A stretch of 64,000 bases of DNA from Aquanectria penicillioides. Taxonomy: Eukaryota > Ascomycota > Sordariomycetes > Hypocreales > Nectriaceae. The stretch covers positions 7,132,210 to 7,196,209 of the forward strand of contig PYIU01000001.1 of NCBI GenBank assembly GCA_003415625.1, in the 5' to 3' direction. Positions 11,328-23,151 of the stretch are shown here, in pieces; within the stretch, counting starts at the first letter, position 1, and each line of letters begins with the position of its first letter. Made by a program: the position numbers and the translations under genes. The notes under the pieces are model-generated. The model did no database searches, was not told the origin of the DNA, and saw only the letters and a list, made by a program, of their open reading frames with translations.

Positions 11328-12689
11328 ACTTCCTCTCTTCGACACCAATTCCAGGCGCCATTTATCCGATACCAACTTCTTTCCGGATTTCTTGTTTTTT
11401 TTTACCACTTCATTCATCATCACCTTGCGGAGTTTAACTGCTTGTCGGGGGAAGCGGATCTGGGCACAAAATATCGAGTTGCACAAAAGTTTGACACTGG
11501 ATTACCTTGGTCAGCTCAATCTAGGTCAGGGGTGAAAGGCTTGGAGGGCTGTCGTGGTGTTCTGTCTCCCCTCATGAACTAAGAGACGGATCGAGGGACT
11601 GAACCAAAAGGCGGAAGTTTGAGCATCACATGTCCGGGTATCAACAGACCCGCGTTGTACATAGCACATAATGAATCCAGTGCACGATTCCAGGATCAAA
11701 TGGATGTTTTCGTCTATGGACATATTTTTATTGTGATTGTGTTGAAAGTGACAATGACCAAATGCATGTTAGTCATGGATGATATGAGGATGATGAGAGT
11801 CATGACAAGTGCTGAGCCAACAACGGAGTGATAGCCCCACACGATGAGACAGGCGAGTTGGGGGCGAAAGCGGCCGAGCCAGTGGACTGTCCTTCTTTCT
11901 TTTTTTGACCGGGCCGTTTACGCGGATTTGGAGTTCCACGAAGAATCTCCAACCCATGTTGGTTGGGCCTGTAGTTCCGATTCCCCGGAACAGGAATGGC
12001 GCAGGCAGACTTTCTTCTGGCTAGTCTGTATTTCTTTAGGCATTGAAGTGTGCTAACTGACTTTCGTCTCAGGTTTAGAACTGATAGTGTCGTGGCAAGA
12101 AACTACGAATCGACGAGAATGATCAAAGGAGAAGCAATGCGACAACTAACACCAAGAAGAGAACGAACCAGGGGCAAGGTGGCTCATGTACTTGCCTAGG
12201 CGGGTAGTTGTGAAGCGAGTTGGTTGGGTGTCGTTTTGCATGGAGGCTTGGGCCAGGGTGATGGCCAGCCAAGGAAAAAGAAGACTTGCACATGTCATGT
12301 GCTCCCTTCAATTTGTGTCAAACTCGTGTGCCAAGAGATCCCAATGCGTCTGAATCCGGATATCCGCACATAGAGTCCCAAGGGAGGAGGCCATCGGGAC
12401 GCCACCACGCCTGGTGTCAGCCACTAGTGCTCAGCTCGTGGGGATGCCGTCGTCCTTGGGGGTCTCGATGTCTTGGACTGGCGAGTTTTCCTTTTTTGAC
12501 GTTGGATTGTTTTTTCTCACCCTCGTTTCACTGCTTTTTGACACCATTTGCTTGAACTCTCGGTCAATTCCCCGACAACGTCAACAGTTCCCGCCGTAGT
12601 CCCCCCCAAGCAGATCTTCATATTGTTTCTCAGCCGGCATTCCATCTCACTTCCGGAACTGCATACCCACTACGACAGAGCCAAGGGCT
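11328..12689. other. Intergenic region, no gene seen
   Basis: It holds the 3' flank of ilv2 and the upstream region of the next gene. Open frames are short, overlap on both strands and show no known domain. The last 200 bases before 12690 are pyrimidine-rich and probably form the promoter and leader of the surface-protein gene. Confidence 0.55.
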
Positions 12690-13729
12690 ATGAAACGGTG
12701 GGTGCTTCTCGCGGCTCTGTTGACCTCGGTGTCCGCGAGCAACTGCTACTACGCCGACGGCAACAAGGCCACCGACTACGACTACCAACCATGCGGCAAT
12801 TCGAACTACTCGACGTGCTGCTATTTTGGAGAAGGTGACAAGTGCCTAGCAAATGGGCTGTGCTCTAATCCGGGCAAGTATGACTACTACCGTGCGGCGT
12901 GTGCGAACAAGGACTGGTCAGGATGTCCGAAGGTGTGCATGGATGGTAAGTCACTGGAGTGCAAGGAGGTCGCGGAAGTTGGCATACAAGAGAATGGTCT
13001 AGAGGACATTTGGGCGGCATAAATTACAAGGAATTAATACTGACAGATCTGACAGAAGATCCAAGCAACTGGTTGGGCTTGACGAAATGCGGCGAAAACA
13101 AATATTGCTGTCCGTCAGGCGGGTCAAACTGCTGCTCTAACGGTGCCAAGATTTACACTCTGGAGGTTTCCAACTCGACCAGCAGCAGTTCTGGCAATTC
13201 TACGGAGAGCAACGGTGGTAGTTCGACTAGTAGTGGTCAAGTAGGCCAGACATCAGCAGCGTCATCGGGCACGTCGAACAGCTCGCCTAGCATTGCGGGA
13301 CCTGTCGCTGGTGGCGTTGTCGGAGGCGTGTTTGTCATTGGAATTTTGGTATTGGGTTTCTTCTTCATCAAGAGAAGAGGGAAGAATGACCCATCAGCAA
13401 CATCCTCCGAAACCCCAGCTGAGGAAGGGGGCTCTGGAGGGGATGTAAAGAAAGACACTGAACTGAAGCCGGTGAACCAGCCGAGTCTTGCTGAAGTTGA
13501 GGGTGGGTTGGGCAAGGTGTTCACCGAAGCAGATTCGAAACCGGTTGTGCTTGCAAACCATGCTCATACCCTAGAGGAGGATAAGGCGCTTGATGCGCAG
13601 CAGCATTCAACGGAAATAGACAGTCAAGCTGTCATAGAAGCGGATTCTAACGTTGTTGTTACAGAGAGTCCCGAGGTAAAAAAAATTGTTGTTGATGCCT
13701 CAGAGAAGAAGATGCATGAGTTGGCTTGA
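12690..13729 (+). CDS. Cys-rich single-pass cell-surface protein
   Basis: Two exons: 12690-12945 and 13056-13729 (or 13047-13729). The intron has a GTAAGT donor and two in-frame acceptors nine bases apart, so the product is about 309 or 312 residues. A signal peptide (MKRWVLLAALLTSVSAS) leads to a Cys-rich ectodomain of about 120 residues with spaced motifs CYYADG, CCYFGEGDKC, CCPSGGSNCC. A Ser/Thr/Asn-rich stalk follows, then one membrane helix near residues 195-220 (GPVAGGVVGGVFVIGILVLG), a basic stop-transfer KRR and an acidic cytoplasmic tail. This layout is typical of fungal surface proteins of unknown function, including candidate wall sensors. The Cys pattern is not one I can assign to WSC or CFEM. 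The role is unknown; extracellular orientation is inferred. Confidence 0.8.
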
Positions 13730-13942
13730 TAGATAGGGAGACATAGAGGCACGGCTCCCTAGTGGTTATGAGAGGCTCGTTAGGCAAAGATTACGAGGAT
13801 CCCTTGCGGTTAAATAGAATATAGAGACGATGACTGGATATGGGTCAAATAGTCTCATTCAATTATCGTAGGATCATGACGATCTCTTGACTCATTGCGC
13901 TAGTTCATGTTATCTTTTCTTTCATAGTTATCCGCTCCTCGA

Positions 13943-15767
13943 TTACAGCTGATTTCCTAGGTTCACATGCACGGCCTTGGACTGTGTGTAGGCATCCAGC
14001 GCGTACTGGCCTAGTTCTCGGCCGATGCCGGACGACTTGTAACCGCCAAAGGGGATACCAAAGTGAGAGTCGCCCGATGAATTGATCCAAACCATGCCAG
14101 CCTGCAGCTTGCGCGCAACCTTGTGGGCCTTTGCAATCTTCTCGGTGAACAGGGCGGCGGCGAGGCCGTACGACGTGTCGTTGGCCTTGGCGATGACTTC
14201 GGCTTCGGTGTTGAACTTGGAAATGGCCACAACGGGACCGAAAATCTCTTCCTGGACAATCTTCATATCCTCGGTCGTCTGCAAATCGAAGTTAGCTGAG
14301 CCCATGACTTCTCTGTGCCTGGGGCAAAGGAAAACGGAGTGAGAGCACGTACATCAGCAAAGACAGTAGGTTCAATGAATAGGCCCTTGGAACCATGTTT
14401 GGCACCTCCATGGAGAAGACGAGCACCGGCAGTCTTGCCTTGTTCGATGTAGGACATGATCTTGTCGTGCTGGACCTGGGAGATCTGGGCACCCTGCCAG
14501 GTGTTTTCGTCGAACGGGTCGCCGACCTTGGCATTCTCCTTGGTGACTTCGACGAAGCGCTTGAGGAACTCATCATATATGCCCTCTTGGACGTAGATAC
14601 GCGAGGTAGAAGTGCAAACCTGAGATTCAAGGAGTCAGTAAAACATAAAATAACAACACGCTGCAGCAGCCGTCTTCAATCAACTCACCTGGCCCTGGTT
14701 GTCCATAATTCCGGAATGGCACCACTTCACGGCCTGTTCAAGGTCTGCATCGTCAAACACGATACTGGGGCTCTTGCCACCACATTCAAGGGTGATGTTC
14801 TTCAGGTTGGTGGCCGCGGCCTTCATGATGGCTCGACCAGTGTTGGTGCTGCCGGTGAAGGCAATCTTGTCGACGTCCATGTGTTCGGCGAGAGTCTTTC
14901 CGGAGACGGAGCCCAGACCGGGAATGATGTTGACAACTCCTGCGGGGAGTCCAGCTTCGAGGACGAGGCTGCCAAAGTACAAGGCGGAGAGAGGGGTTTG
15001 CTCGGCCGGTTTGAGGACGACGGTGTTGCCGCATGCGAGGGCCGGGGCAACCTTCCAGGCGAGCATCATGAAGGGATAGTTCCTGAAAGCTGGTTAATTG
15101 CTACGCTCGGGAGCTACCTTGCCGTTTACAGCTATTCTCACCAAGGAATGATTTGGCCGCAAACACCGAGAGGTTCCTGGAGCACGTAGGCCAGCTTGGC
15201 GGGCGAGGTCTCAATCGTCTTGCCAGAGATCTTATCCGCAGCTCCGGCATAGTATCGGAATACGTTGTAGGACTCGTCTATGTCAACCTCGAGGGCGGCA
15301 GCATAGGTCTTGAAGGATTAGAGTCGAATCTTTTGGAAGCAGTCAAAAGTTGACATTTCGCCTACCTTGCCGTTGTCAAACGCATCAATCGCAGCGAGGA
15401 GCTTTCGGTCGCGATCGATCAGCTCGGCAAGATTGTACAGGAAAGCTCCTCGATCGACGGCGGCGAGCTCTGACCACTCGCCCTCGAAAGCCCGGCGGGC
15501 AGCGGTGACGGCAGTGTTGACATCGTCCTCCGAGGCGCCAGAGAGAGTAATAATTTCTTCGTCGGTTCTGTCGCGTGTGTGAATCGCAGTTAGCGGAGCT
15601 GTCGAAGCGGATAGATAAGGACGGTACCATGAAGAGCAAACGTACGCGGGGTTGATAACGGCGAACTTCTCCCCAGATGCGGGGACGAACTTGTTATCGA
15701 TGAACAGGCCGGTGGGCTGGCTATACTTGACGCCGTTGGGCAGGGAGATTTCGACTGCGGAAGCCAT
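13943..15767 (-). CDS. NAD(P)-dependent aldehyde dehydrogenase
   Basis: Six exons on the minus strand (15646-15767, 15366-15567, 15142-15308, 14689-15082, 14353-14619, 13943-14278) join in frame to 495 residues, the normal length for class 1/2 aldehyde dehydrogenases. It oxidises aldehydes to acids with NAD(P)+. Visible motifs: the start [18 protein letters not shown], the cofactor-binding [12 protein letters not shown], the catalytic Glu in LECGGKSP, the catalytic Cys in [11 protein letters not shown], and the C-terminal EIFGPVV and [14 protein letters not shown]. No mitochondrial presequence and no clear peroxisomal tail (it ends GNQL) are seen, so a cytosolic location is likely. The family resembles fungal aldA-type enzymes, but substrate choice cannot be read. 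Confidence 0.95.
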
Positions 15768-17654
15768 GACGAGTGACAGAGGCCGTTGAGAAGAGGCCGA
15801 GGACGAAAGTGCAACTATTTTGAAGATGACGGAGGAAGAACGCTCACCCGAGTTTGAGCTGGGTTAGTTCATATAGCACTTGCTTGAGAGAGCGACGATA
15901 AAGAAAGAAAGGCTGACGTAGGGTCTTTTGTTATCAGCCATTCTGTCGTCAGGGGCGGGGTGTAGCTCTGAATCTGGGAAAGACAGCCGATCCGAGCCAC
16001 GGTGTGCTGCGCGGGGTGCAGCTCGGAAGCCGGAAATCACATCCTCCTCGAAGCATGATTTGCCGGGCGGGAGTAACACAGGACAGTAATCTGGGATCAC
16101 GGGCGGGCAGCCTGATGAGAATGAGTGGCAGAAGAGGGGTCTTTGTTGTAATCGCCCAATGCCAGCAGCATGGCAGATGATGATGACTACATGAGAATGG
16201 ATGGATGAGAGGGAGATGTTCTGCCAACTTGCTTTCTATTTGAAGAAACTAGCTCATTTTTACCTTGGCACATGTCACGACTGTGACAGTGAGACATTGT
16301 GTTGGAGTCTTGGGCCGGCGTCAACCGCTGATCAATGGGCTGTGGTGGTGACGACCCGAAGTGAAGATCTAATCGGGCGCTGCGGGATCGTGGTTATCAT
16401 AGAGCAAACGATCAAGCTTACGCTAGCTCTAAGATGAACGGATCGAGGTGGGTAAGACTGGTTGATTGGAGACGGGAAAGAGAAGAAGGAAATGAATGAG
16501 GGAGTGAATGAATAAGGGTTAATCCTGCTTGATGGGGTTTGATATTCTGCGTTCTATTAATAAATGCAAGACTGCAACAGACCCAGGAATCGCTGGCTTG
16601 TCTTTGGCAAGGCTGAGAGCAGATGGTTCCGTATCCACAGGCCCGTGAATGGAAGCGAAGATTGATCGTCGGCTAGTAAATTGAACCCTTGAACGGCAGG
16701 TGGATTGTGCGTTGAAGCTCGCAGCATTATGTTGCATATGCACAGGATTTCCCCCGAAGCCGTAAAAAAAAAAAAAAGAACCCAGGAGCAGAGCAAAGCC
16801 CCGTCAAATTAAGCTTGTTTGGAGCAAGAGCAAGTTTGCAGGGATGATCCGATGCAGCATAGACGATTTTTGACGCGGGCATTTCGGCGTCGGCGACCTG
16901 GACACAAGCCCAAGGTCGGCGACAATCAAAAAAACAAAAGGCGCTGACCCTGCGTCTGGGCTGTGCCTGGGAGCGTCCTGTCCCCCTGTCGCGGATTGAG
17001 GCGCAAGGCTCTCCAGCGGCCCCAGCAGCCCCAGCAGCTCCCCAGTGCCGTATCACGGCCCAGAAACCCCTGCTCGCAGGCGGGCTCCGGGTCAGCAGCC
17101 ACAGGTGCACCAAGGCCCCGCAGATTCAGCCCCTGGCGTGTGTTGATCGCCGGGGGACGAAGGACGAGAGAGCAAGATGGTTGGGCGGGGCGGGAATGGA
17201 CTTGGCTGCAGCAGTTGATGCCATTCGGACCATGCCGCTGGCTCCAATCCGCTAGCGCCCTGCCCGTTTTGGTCTCCGCTTACGCCTCGATGCGCTGTGC
17301 TGCGCTGCGAATAGAGGCCTCGCCTGAAGGTCGCCGACCACCAGAATCGCCGTTGCTAGGAACTGCCCGTGTCGGTTCGTCGTTTTGCATTTCGAATTGG
17401 GGCCTTCACGCTTGTCGTCTGCCGCCTGTCGTTTGCGGGAAGATGGTATAAAGGAATGTGCGTTGCCGGTCTAGCTGCAGTTGGTGGACATCACTCACAA
17501 CTCCAGCAAACAGCAACAACCGCAACTCGGTTTACAGCCAACCGGGTTTTTCATTTTCCTAGCCTTCTCCGCTGGTTTTTCCTGTTTGGTTTTCGGTTTG
17601 CTTTTCCTGTTCTCTTGTCCACCAATACCCGACCCGAGCTGCTTCCTGTTCGTC
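15768..17654. other. Intergenic region between divergent genes
   Basis: It holds the upstream regions of the minus-strand aldehyde dehydrogenase and the plus-strand secreted-protein gene. A poly-A run lies at about 16764-16777. A TATA-like box is present at 17447-17452. Open frames here lack domains. One frame starting at 17481 is continuous with the next gene, but it would put about 58 residues in front of a clear signal peptide. Confidence 0.6.
17447..17452 (+). promoter_or_regulatory. TATA box of the secreted PAN-like protein gene
   Basis: TATAAA in the context GGTATAAAGG lies about 200 bases upstream of the start at 17655. It is the best-formed TATA element I noticed in the window and supports the chosen gene start over the in-frame 17481 start. 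Confidence 0.5.
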
Positions 17655-18575
17655 ATGGTTTCCTTCAAGCTTCTCGCCGCCTTGTCGGCCTTCGTCCTGG
17701 GAGTTGCCAGCTCCCCCGTCAACTCTCTCACTGCTCGCAGCGGCGAGACTGTCACCTGTAACGCCTCAAACTACCGCAACTACCGATGCAATGCCAAGGG
17801 TGCCCTCGGCAGGCCGTTCCCCGACTCGACCATCTACTCTGGGTGGACCAGCTTCCACGATTGCTCTCAGATTTGCGTCTCCAGCGGCCGATGCAGCGCC
17901 TTTTTCTTCCAAAACGGTCGATGTACAGTCTACCACAAATCCTTGGCTGAGATGGAATGGAAGGAGTCCGACTCTGCCGGAGCCTGGTTCGAACCTAGCT
18001 GTTTCTCTTGTGATCGAGGTAAGAAGTCCCCCGAAGAGTCTATTCAGTTCGATTAAGACCCCGAAACTAAATTGATTTTGTGGCTTCTAGGTGATCTCGT
18101 ATTGGCTCTCGAATTCGAAGATAGAGATGTGTCGCCTTGGTCGCTGACAACTATGCCCGATTGGTCTTTCATGCTGGACATCCAGACGCCCAGATTCCTC
18201 GGCGGAAACACGAATGCGTTGCGTATCCTTGAGGCCGACAAGACTGGCTCTTCAATGGCCGAGTACGGAAACGCCATTACGCTGAGTGAGGGCGACACTT
18301 ATGTCCTCTACGTCACCACCAAGACCACCGTGCAGACCACAATTTCATGGAGCCCTTGGCAAAACGTTCGTGTTAAGCTCTCCAACGGCAGCCAGGACTT
18401 CATCAACGAGATGCCCAAAGGGACGCCTATCGGTGACAACGGCTGGTCTCAGTGGGCTCAAATCTTCTCGGTGCCAAAGGGTCAAGGCGGCGACGCCCAC
18501 TTTTCCATTTTGATCCAGGCTAGCGGCTATTTGCTCGACTACTATTTTGACAACATTATTCTTATGCGCCTCTAA
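17655..18575 (+). CDS. Secreted protein with PAN/apple-like domain
   Basis: Exons 17655-18018 and 18091-18575 (intron GTAAGA...TTCTAG, phase 1) give about 282 residues. The signal peptide is MVSFKLLAALSAFVLGVASS. Residues about 35-120 carry a Cys pattern with SFHDCSQICVSSGRCSAFFF and RCTVYHK, which resembles fungal PAN/apple modules that bind carbohydrate or protein. The C-terminal 160 residues (from about DLVLALEFED) look like a beta-sandwich, carbohydrate-binding-like region ending in YYFDNIILMRL, a pattern common in fungal wall-associated proteins. No catalytic motif is seen. A role in wall or host-surface binding is only an inference. Confidence 0.8.
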
Positions 18576-18784
18576 GAGGTTTTCCAAATGGAAACGGGGG
18601 GACCTATTAGCATTTCGTGGCTTTGTTTTATTCCAATAGATCGGGAGTTAGACTCAAGGATTGTGATATTGAACCAAATAATAGACTGAGGAAAACTGTT
18701 TTATCATCTTCACAAAACAAGAACATTATCATGACTCTAATTTACAAAAGTGAACACCCCCTTGCTCGCTACTCCAAATTTTCA

Positions 18785-20983
18785 TCATCTTTCCCCGAGC
18801 CCCCACCACCAATCAGGATAACGGTGGTTCTCCAAACACATTTCCCAGGCCGTTTTCCCCTCGGGGTTCTTGATATTCGGATTTGCACCGGCGGCCACAA
18901 GCACTTGCTTCATGTAAACGAAATAATGTCGGTTTATAATCTTTTCGATCAACGAAATGACCAAGACCATAAGTGGCGTGAATCCGCTTTTGCTGAGGCT
19001 GTTGATGTCCTTGTCGGCACCCTTTTCGAGGACCAAGCTTAGCAAAGAGGTGTCGTTGCTGTAGCAGGCGAAGTGAAGAACTGTGCCGCCATCGCAGGGC
19101 GAGCCGTCACCATTTGGGATGTGTCTGGCGTGGATATCCGCTCCGCTTCGCAGCAACATCACCGCCATCCGATGATTTCCTCCCGCCAACTCGAGATCGG
19201 CCCTATAGAAAGGGGGACCTCGGAAAATGAACCAGATCTTTTGAATCCGGCGGGTCTTCTTTGAAACTACTCTCATGAGAGGTGTCAATCCATCCTCGTC
19301 TCGGCTGTCGAGATCGAGTACCCCAGGTTTCGACCATGTGGTGATTGCCTGAAGACGCTCTGCAGCTTCATGGTTTATATCGGTCGACATCCTGACGATG
19401 GTGTGAATTGGGTTGTGCCTATTGGCCGCGATGCTGTTGACGTCGGCACCATGTTGTAGCAGCTCTTTAGCGATTTCCCGGCCAATAACATGATATGGCA
19501 GTCGAAAGGCGTAGGCAATCGGGGTATCACCCGCGCTGTCTGGGACATTTGGATCGTCGACAAGCTCAAGCAGCCGTCGGAGAACCTTGACCCCCATCCC
19601 TGGCAGCATGCCAGGCCTTCTCGTGAACCAATCTTGACTAGATAAGAGGACATGGATCGGTCGACGTACGCGGTCGGCCAGGGTTTGCGGGGCGTTCCAG
19701 TCCGCACCATGATCGAGCATGAAGAGCACGATCTCGGCAGTTTTTACTCGTGGCGCAGCAGTGCCCAAGATCAGATTAAACAGCGTCGAGGCACCATACG
19801 ATTGGTCAAGAGCGGCTCCGTGTTTCATCAGTATTGAAATCGTTTCCATCCTGTCATTGTATACGGGCCTCGAGTCGGACAAAATGTCTAGAATCACATG
19901 CGTCAACGCTGTGATGGGCTCTTTTGATAACCACAACTTGACCCGAAACCGCTTGAGATGGTCATCCTGTATGGGACACTTTGTGTCAACCTTGGCCCCG
20001 TGTTTTATGAGCCTCTTGACCAACTCTTGCGAATTGGAAAAAGTTGTTGCAAGATATAGGTTTGTTCGAAGAAGTTTAACGCCGTTTGAGTCCGGCGTCA
20101 CCAACCCTCCATGTGCAGGGGCCCCGCGGTCGAGGAGGAGATTTACAATTCTCAGCACGAAGCCCTTATTGTCCGCTTGCCAGTGTTTGATTGCATGGTA
20201 TATCAGCGAACCCCCAGGCGGGGAGGGGTCCGTCACGTCAACGCCAGCTTCCAGGAGCCATCGCAAGATTGTCAAAGACCCCTTTCGCACGACTTCGTGT
20301 TTTAATGAAGAACCGCACGGCATTGTGGCATTGAGGTTGCATCCGAGATCGATGAGTGCCCTGACGGCGTTCAAGCTTGCCCTCGAGTTTATGAGGTCAA
20401 TTATGGGTGGCGTATCGTGTGTACCGAGGGCATCGATCGAGGCGCCATGTTCATAGAGCCGGTTCACCACGTCCTTGTTACGCGCAGCATGAATAGGTCG
20501 TTTGGATCCCATTCCGGGCGCGTCAACTTTGGCTCCATGCTCAATGAGGAAATCAATCACCTCGATTTGGCCATGCTTTGCAGCCTGGTGCATGGCAGTC
20601 ATGCCGTAAGAGTCGGGCAAACGTAGGCCCCCTCCATGGCCGTGGCCAAGAACAGGAGCATCGATCCAAGAGCGATCTTCCTCCAAGGCGAGGAGCCTCT
20701 TGAGCGTGGCTAGGTTTCCTCGTCCGGCAGCCCATGATAGGACGAGACCTCTGAAACGAGGTTCGGAATCTAGGAAAGGTTTCTCACCGCGTGCCGTCGC
20801 CTCGCCGCCCCTCCTTCGGGGAAGCTTGTGGTATAGGACCTGGACGAGGACTTCATAGTGCCGACGGTTTGCGAGGGACCACTTGAGGACTGAGCTGAAC
20901 GGGAGGTATTTTGCAATTTCATAGAGGACATCAAAAGGTAGATCGTAGGTGTTCATCCTGGGATAAACTTGAGCCTGACCCAT
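18785..20983 (-). CDS. F-box and ankyrin-repeat protein
   Basis: One uninterrupted 732-residue frame. Residues about 12-50 (LPFDVLYEIAKYLPFSSVLKW) form an F-box, the element that docks to Skp1 in SCF ubiquitin ligases. From about residue 80 to the C-terminus there are many ankyrin units, including GMTAMHQAAKHGQIEVIDFL, GDTPIAYAFRLPYHVIGREI and TVLHFACYSNDTSLLSLVLE. Some central units are degenerate. F-box/ankyrin proteins are greatly expanded in filamentous fungi and are presumed substrate receptors. The target is unknown. The start at 20983 is the first Met before the F-box; a short T-rich stretch lies just upstream. Confidence 0.88.
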   Translation of the reverse strand: MGQAQVYPRMNTYDLPFDVLYEIAKYLPFSSVLKWSLANRRHYEVLVQVLYHKLPRRRGGEATARGEKPFLDSEPRFRGLVLSWAAGRGNLATLKRLLALEEDRSWIDAPVLGHGHGGGLRLPDSYGMTAMHQAAKHGQIEVIDFLIEHGAKVDAPGMGSKRPIHAARNKDVVNRLYEHGASIDALGTHDTPPIIDLINSRASLNAVRALIDLGCNLNATMPCGSSLKHEVVRKGSLTILRWLLEAGVDVTDPSPPGGSLIYHAIKHWQADNKGFVLRIVNLLLDRGAPAHGGLVTPDSNGVKLLRTNLYLATTFSNSQELVKRLIKHGAKVDTKCPIQDDHLKRFRVKLWLSKEPITALTHVILDILSDSRPVYNDRMETISILMKHGAALDQSYGASTLFNLILGTAAPRVKTAEIVLFMLDHGADWNAPQTLADRVRRPIHVLLSSQDWFTRRPGMLPGMGVKVLRRLLELVDDPNVPDSAGDTPIAYAFRLPYHVIGREIAKELLQHGADVNSIAANRHNPIHTIVRMSTDINHEAAERLQAITTWSKPGVLDLDSRDEDGLTPLMRVVSKKTRRIQKIWFIFRGPPFYRADLELAGGNHRMAVMLLRSGADIHARHIPNGDGSPCDGGTVLHFACYSNDTSLLSLVLEKGADKDINSLSKSGFTPLMVLVISLIEKIINRHYFVYMKQVLVAAGANPNIKNPEGKTAWEMCLENHRYPDWWWGLGER

Positions 20984-21853
20984 TTCAACTTAAAATGCGA
21001 TTTTTTTTTTTCATCATCTTATAGTAGCCATCATGGCTGAGCGTTCTATATTTGTTGGTTGTTCTAGATAGCTCCAAGTCGTGGCGGAGGGGTTCAGCCG
21101 TCGACCAGGCTCGGCAGTGGGACCAGAACCATGCTTGACACGTCTGACTCACAAGAAGGATCAGTACGCCTGGATGACTCAGGCTTCGAGTCAGCAAAGA
21201 CCAGGTGCAGATCAGACCACGGCAGTCAATAAACGCTACATGTTGGTGCTCTATCCATAGCGCTGCTCATACTGGTTTCCGATGAATGAGTCGACGAATA
21301 GGTCAGTGCGGGTTGCGATAATGTTTTTTTCTGGATCCTGGCTCAACGCGTCAGCGTGGTGATGCTTCTAGGGTAGGGGTGCAATTGCCCATCAGCCAAT
21401 TCAGCAAAGGTATCTATGATAAGGTGAGAAAAAAAGTCCCAAGGGCCAGAATGAAACTAGCTTAGAATTTTCTCTCACACATACATGTACTCGACCTTTT
21501 TTATTTCTTTCTTCTTTTGTTGAGAGGCTCTTGATTATGCTGTCCATCTTTCCCACATCAACCACCTTTCTCATCTTGGTCACATTGAAGCCCTTGAGGA
21601 ATGATCATTTTGCGTGCGCTGCTTCTCGGAATTGAACATGGTGATATTAAGAAGCTCTCGGGTAATTTAAGGCAATTATCTGTGATATTGCATTGCAGAA
21701 GCTATTCGGTTTACGTACAAGACTGGGTCCTCGATCTAACTCGTTCACTAAAGTGTTCACTACGAAGTCCCCGCCGTAATAGCAAAGCAGGAAAGATATC
21801 CATAAAACCCCCTCTCAACCCCCTCTCTTCGGAATAACCAGAGCTCTGCCAAA
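20984..21853. other. Intergenic region between divergent genes
   Basis: It contains the upstream regions of the F-box/ankyrin gene (minus) and the acetyltransferase gene (plus). Only short unsupported open frames are present; I see nothing else. Confidence 0.55.
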
Positions 21854-23047
21854 ATGAGCGTTTCTGCCAATTTGCCAGACTCCAACTCTCCAGACCTGCA
21901 CCTCAGCCATCCGACCCCAGAGGAGTGCATCGAGATCTGGACGGGCACTTCCTTCTCATGGAAGGATTCTCTGACGCTACCAGCCTATCTCGAAGAGTCT
22001 GAGTTTTTGACCACTGTACCTCTCGCAAAAGATAATGGCTTGACTACTTGGGTACTTGTTGATAAGCACCTTGCCCCAAATCAACGCTCCATCCTCTGCT
22101 CCTGCGAAAGCTTTCGCAAGCGATCAGTGACGAGCGACTCAGAAGGCAATGTCGAGGAGAACATTATCCACGGTATTGCTAGTGTTTTTTGCCTTCCTCA
22201 ATACAGAAACCGTGGTTATGCAGCGCGCCATATGACCGAATTGGCTGAGGCGCTCCGCCTTTGGCAGTCCGAACACGGAAAAAGTGTGGCCAGCGTATTG
22301 TATTCGGATATCGGCAAGAAGTACTACGCGAAATTTGGATGGATTCCGAATGTCACAAACTCACACCTCCTGTTCCCTGCAGTAGATAGGGAGTGGCCGG
22401 AAATGGCTCAGGAGGTTGTTGCAACAGACCTTCACAGTCTGTGCTTGAGAGACGAAACAATGGTTCGGGAGGCCATGTCCAGGCCCGATCCCGCTGTGAA
22501 GACGCGTTTTACCGTTTTGCCGGACCTCAATCACATGCTGTGGCATATTGCAAAAGAAGAATTCACCACAAAGCACCTCTTCGGGAAAATACCTCAAGCT
22601 AAGGGGGCGATTGCGGGTAGTCTAGGAAGGCAAGTTTGGGCCATTTGGACTCACCGTTACTTCTCAAAGCCTCAGGAACCAGGATCAGAAAACGTCCTTA
22701 GCATCCTTCGATTGGTAGTAGAGGGCGACGACATGACAAACAAGCCTGAAAAAGCACTGTTTATCAGCGGTTCGCTATCCGACGCAACCCTGGGTGATGA
22801 ACAGGCCGCCGCTCTCCGCGCCGTGCTCCAAGCCGCCCAGGCAGAAGCTACAAAGTGGAAACTGGATAAGATCAAGTTGTGGGAGCCGTCTCCTTCAATA
22901 CATAACTTTCTGAGGAATGCTGGAATCGACTTTGCCGAGTTTCAGCGTGAGACCGAGAGCGTCGCGAGCGTGCTATGGCACAATGACAAAGAGAAAGACG
23001 ACGACGCCCCTGTCTGGATTAACAACGAATATTACGCCTGGTGTTGA
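21854..23047 (+). CDS. LYC1-type lysine N-acetyltransferase family protein
   Basis: A single 397-residue frame starting MSVSANLPDSNSPDLHLSHP. The N-terminal half has a GNAT fold: a beta strand (IIHGIASVFCLP) followed by the acetyl-CoA loop YRNRGYAARHM at about residues 117-127. The second half follows the pattern of the fungal LYC1 family C-terminal domain (LRDETMVREAMSR, HMLWHIAKEEF, VWINNEYYAWC). In Yarrowia lipolytica, LYC1 acetylates free L-lysine at N6 as the first step of lysine breakdown. The same reaction is plausible here but is inferred only from family. It is convergent with the downstream peptidase, whose stop lies only about 105 bases away. Confidence 0.85.
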   Translation: MSVSANLPDSNSPDLHLSHPTPEECIEIWTGTSFSWKDSLTLPAYLEESEFLTTVPLAKDNGLTTWVLVDKHLAPNQRSILCSCESFRKRSVTSDSEGNVEENIIHGIASVFCLPQYRNRGYAARHMTELAEALRLWQSEHGKSVASVLYSDIGKKYYAKFGWIPNVTNSHLLFPAVDREWPEMAQEVVATDLHSLCLRDETMVREAMSRPDPAVKTRFTVLPDLNHMLWHIAKEEFTTKHLFGKIPQAKGAIAGSLGRQVWAIWTHRYFSKPQEPGSENVLSILRLVVEGDDMTNKPEKALFISGSLSDATLGDEQAAALRAVLQAAQAEATKWKLDKIKLWEPSPSIHNFLRNAGIDFAEFQRETESVASVLWHNDKEKDDDAPVWINNEYYAWC

Positions 23048-23151
23048 GGGAAAATTCATAATCGGTTTAGAGAATTCATATTCCAATGTTGACCAACATG
23101 ATAGAGCTGCTAATTCGACTTGCACAAAATACCCAAGAGCCCGTATCCAAA

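Noticed and set aside
14395..15189. 264-codon plus-strand open frame
   Set aside because: It is antisense to the aldehyde dehydrogenase and runs across two of its introns.
17481..17654. In-frame N-terminal extension of the secreted PAN-like protein
   Set aside because: It would bury a clear signal peptide that starts at 17655.
17985..18005. GGTTCGAACC resembling a tRNA T-loop
   Set aside because: It lies inside the coding exon of the secreted protein and no cloverleaf can be built around it.
19719..20456. 245-codon plus-strand open frame
   Set aside because: It is antisense to the F-box/ankyrin gene, with no domain.
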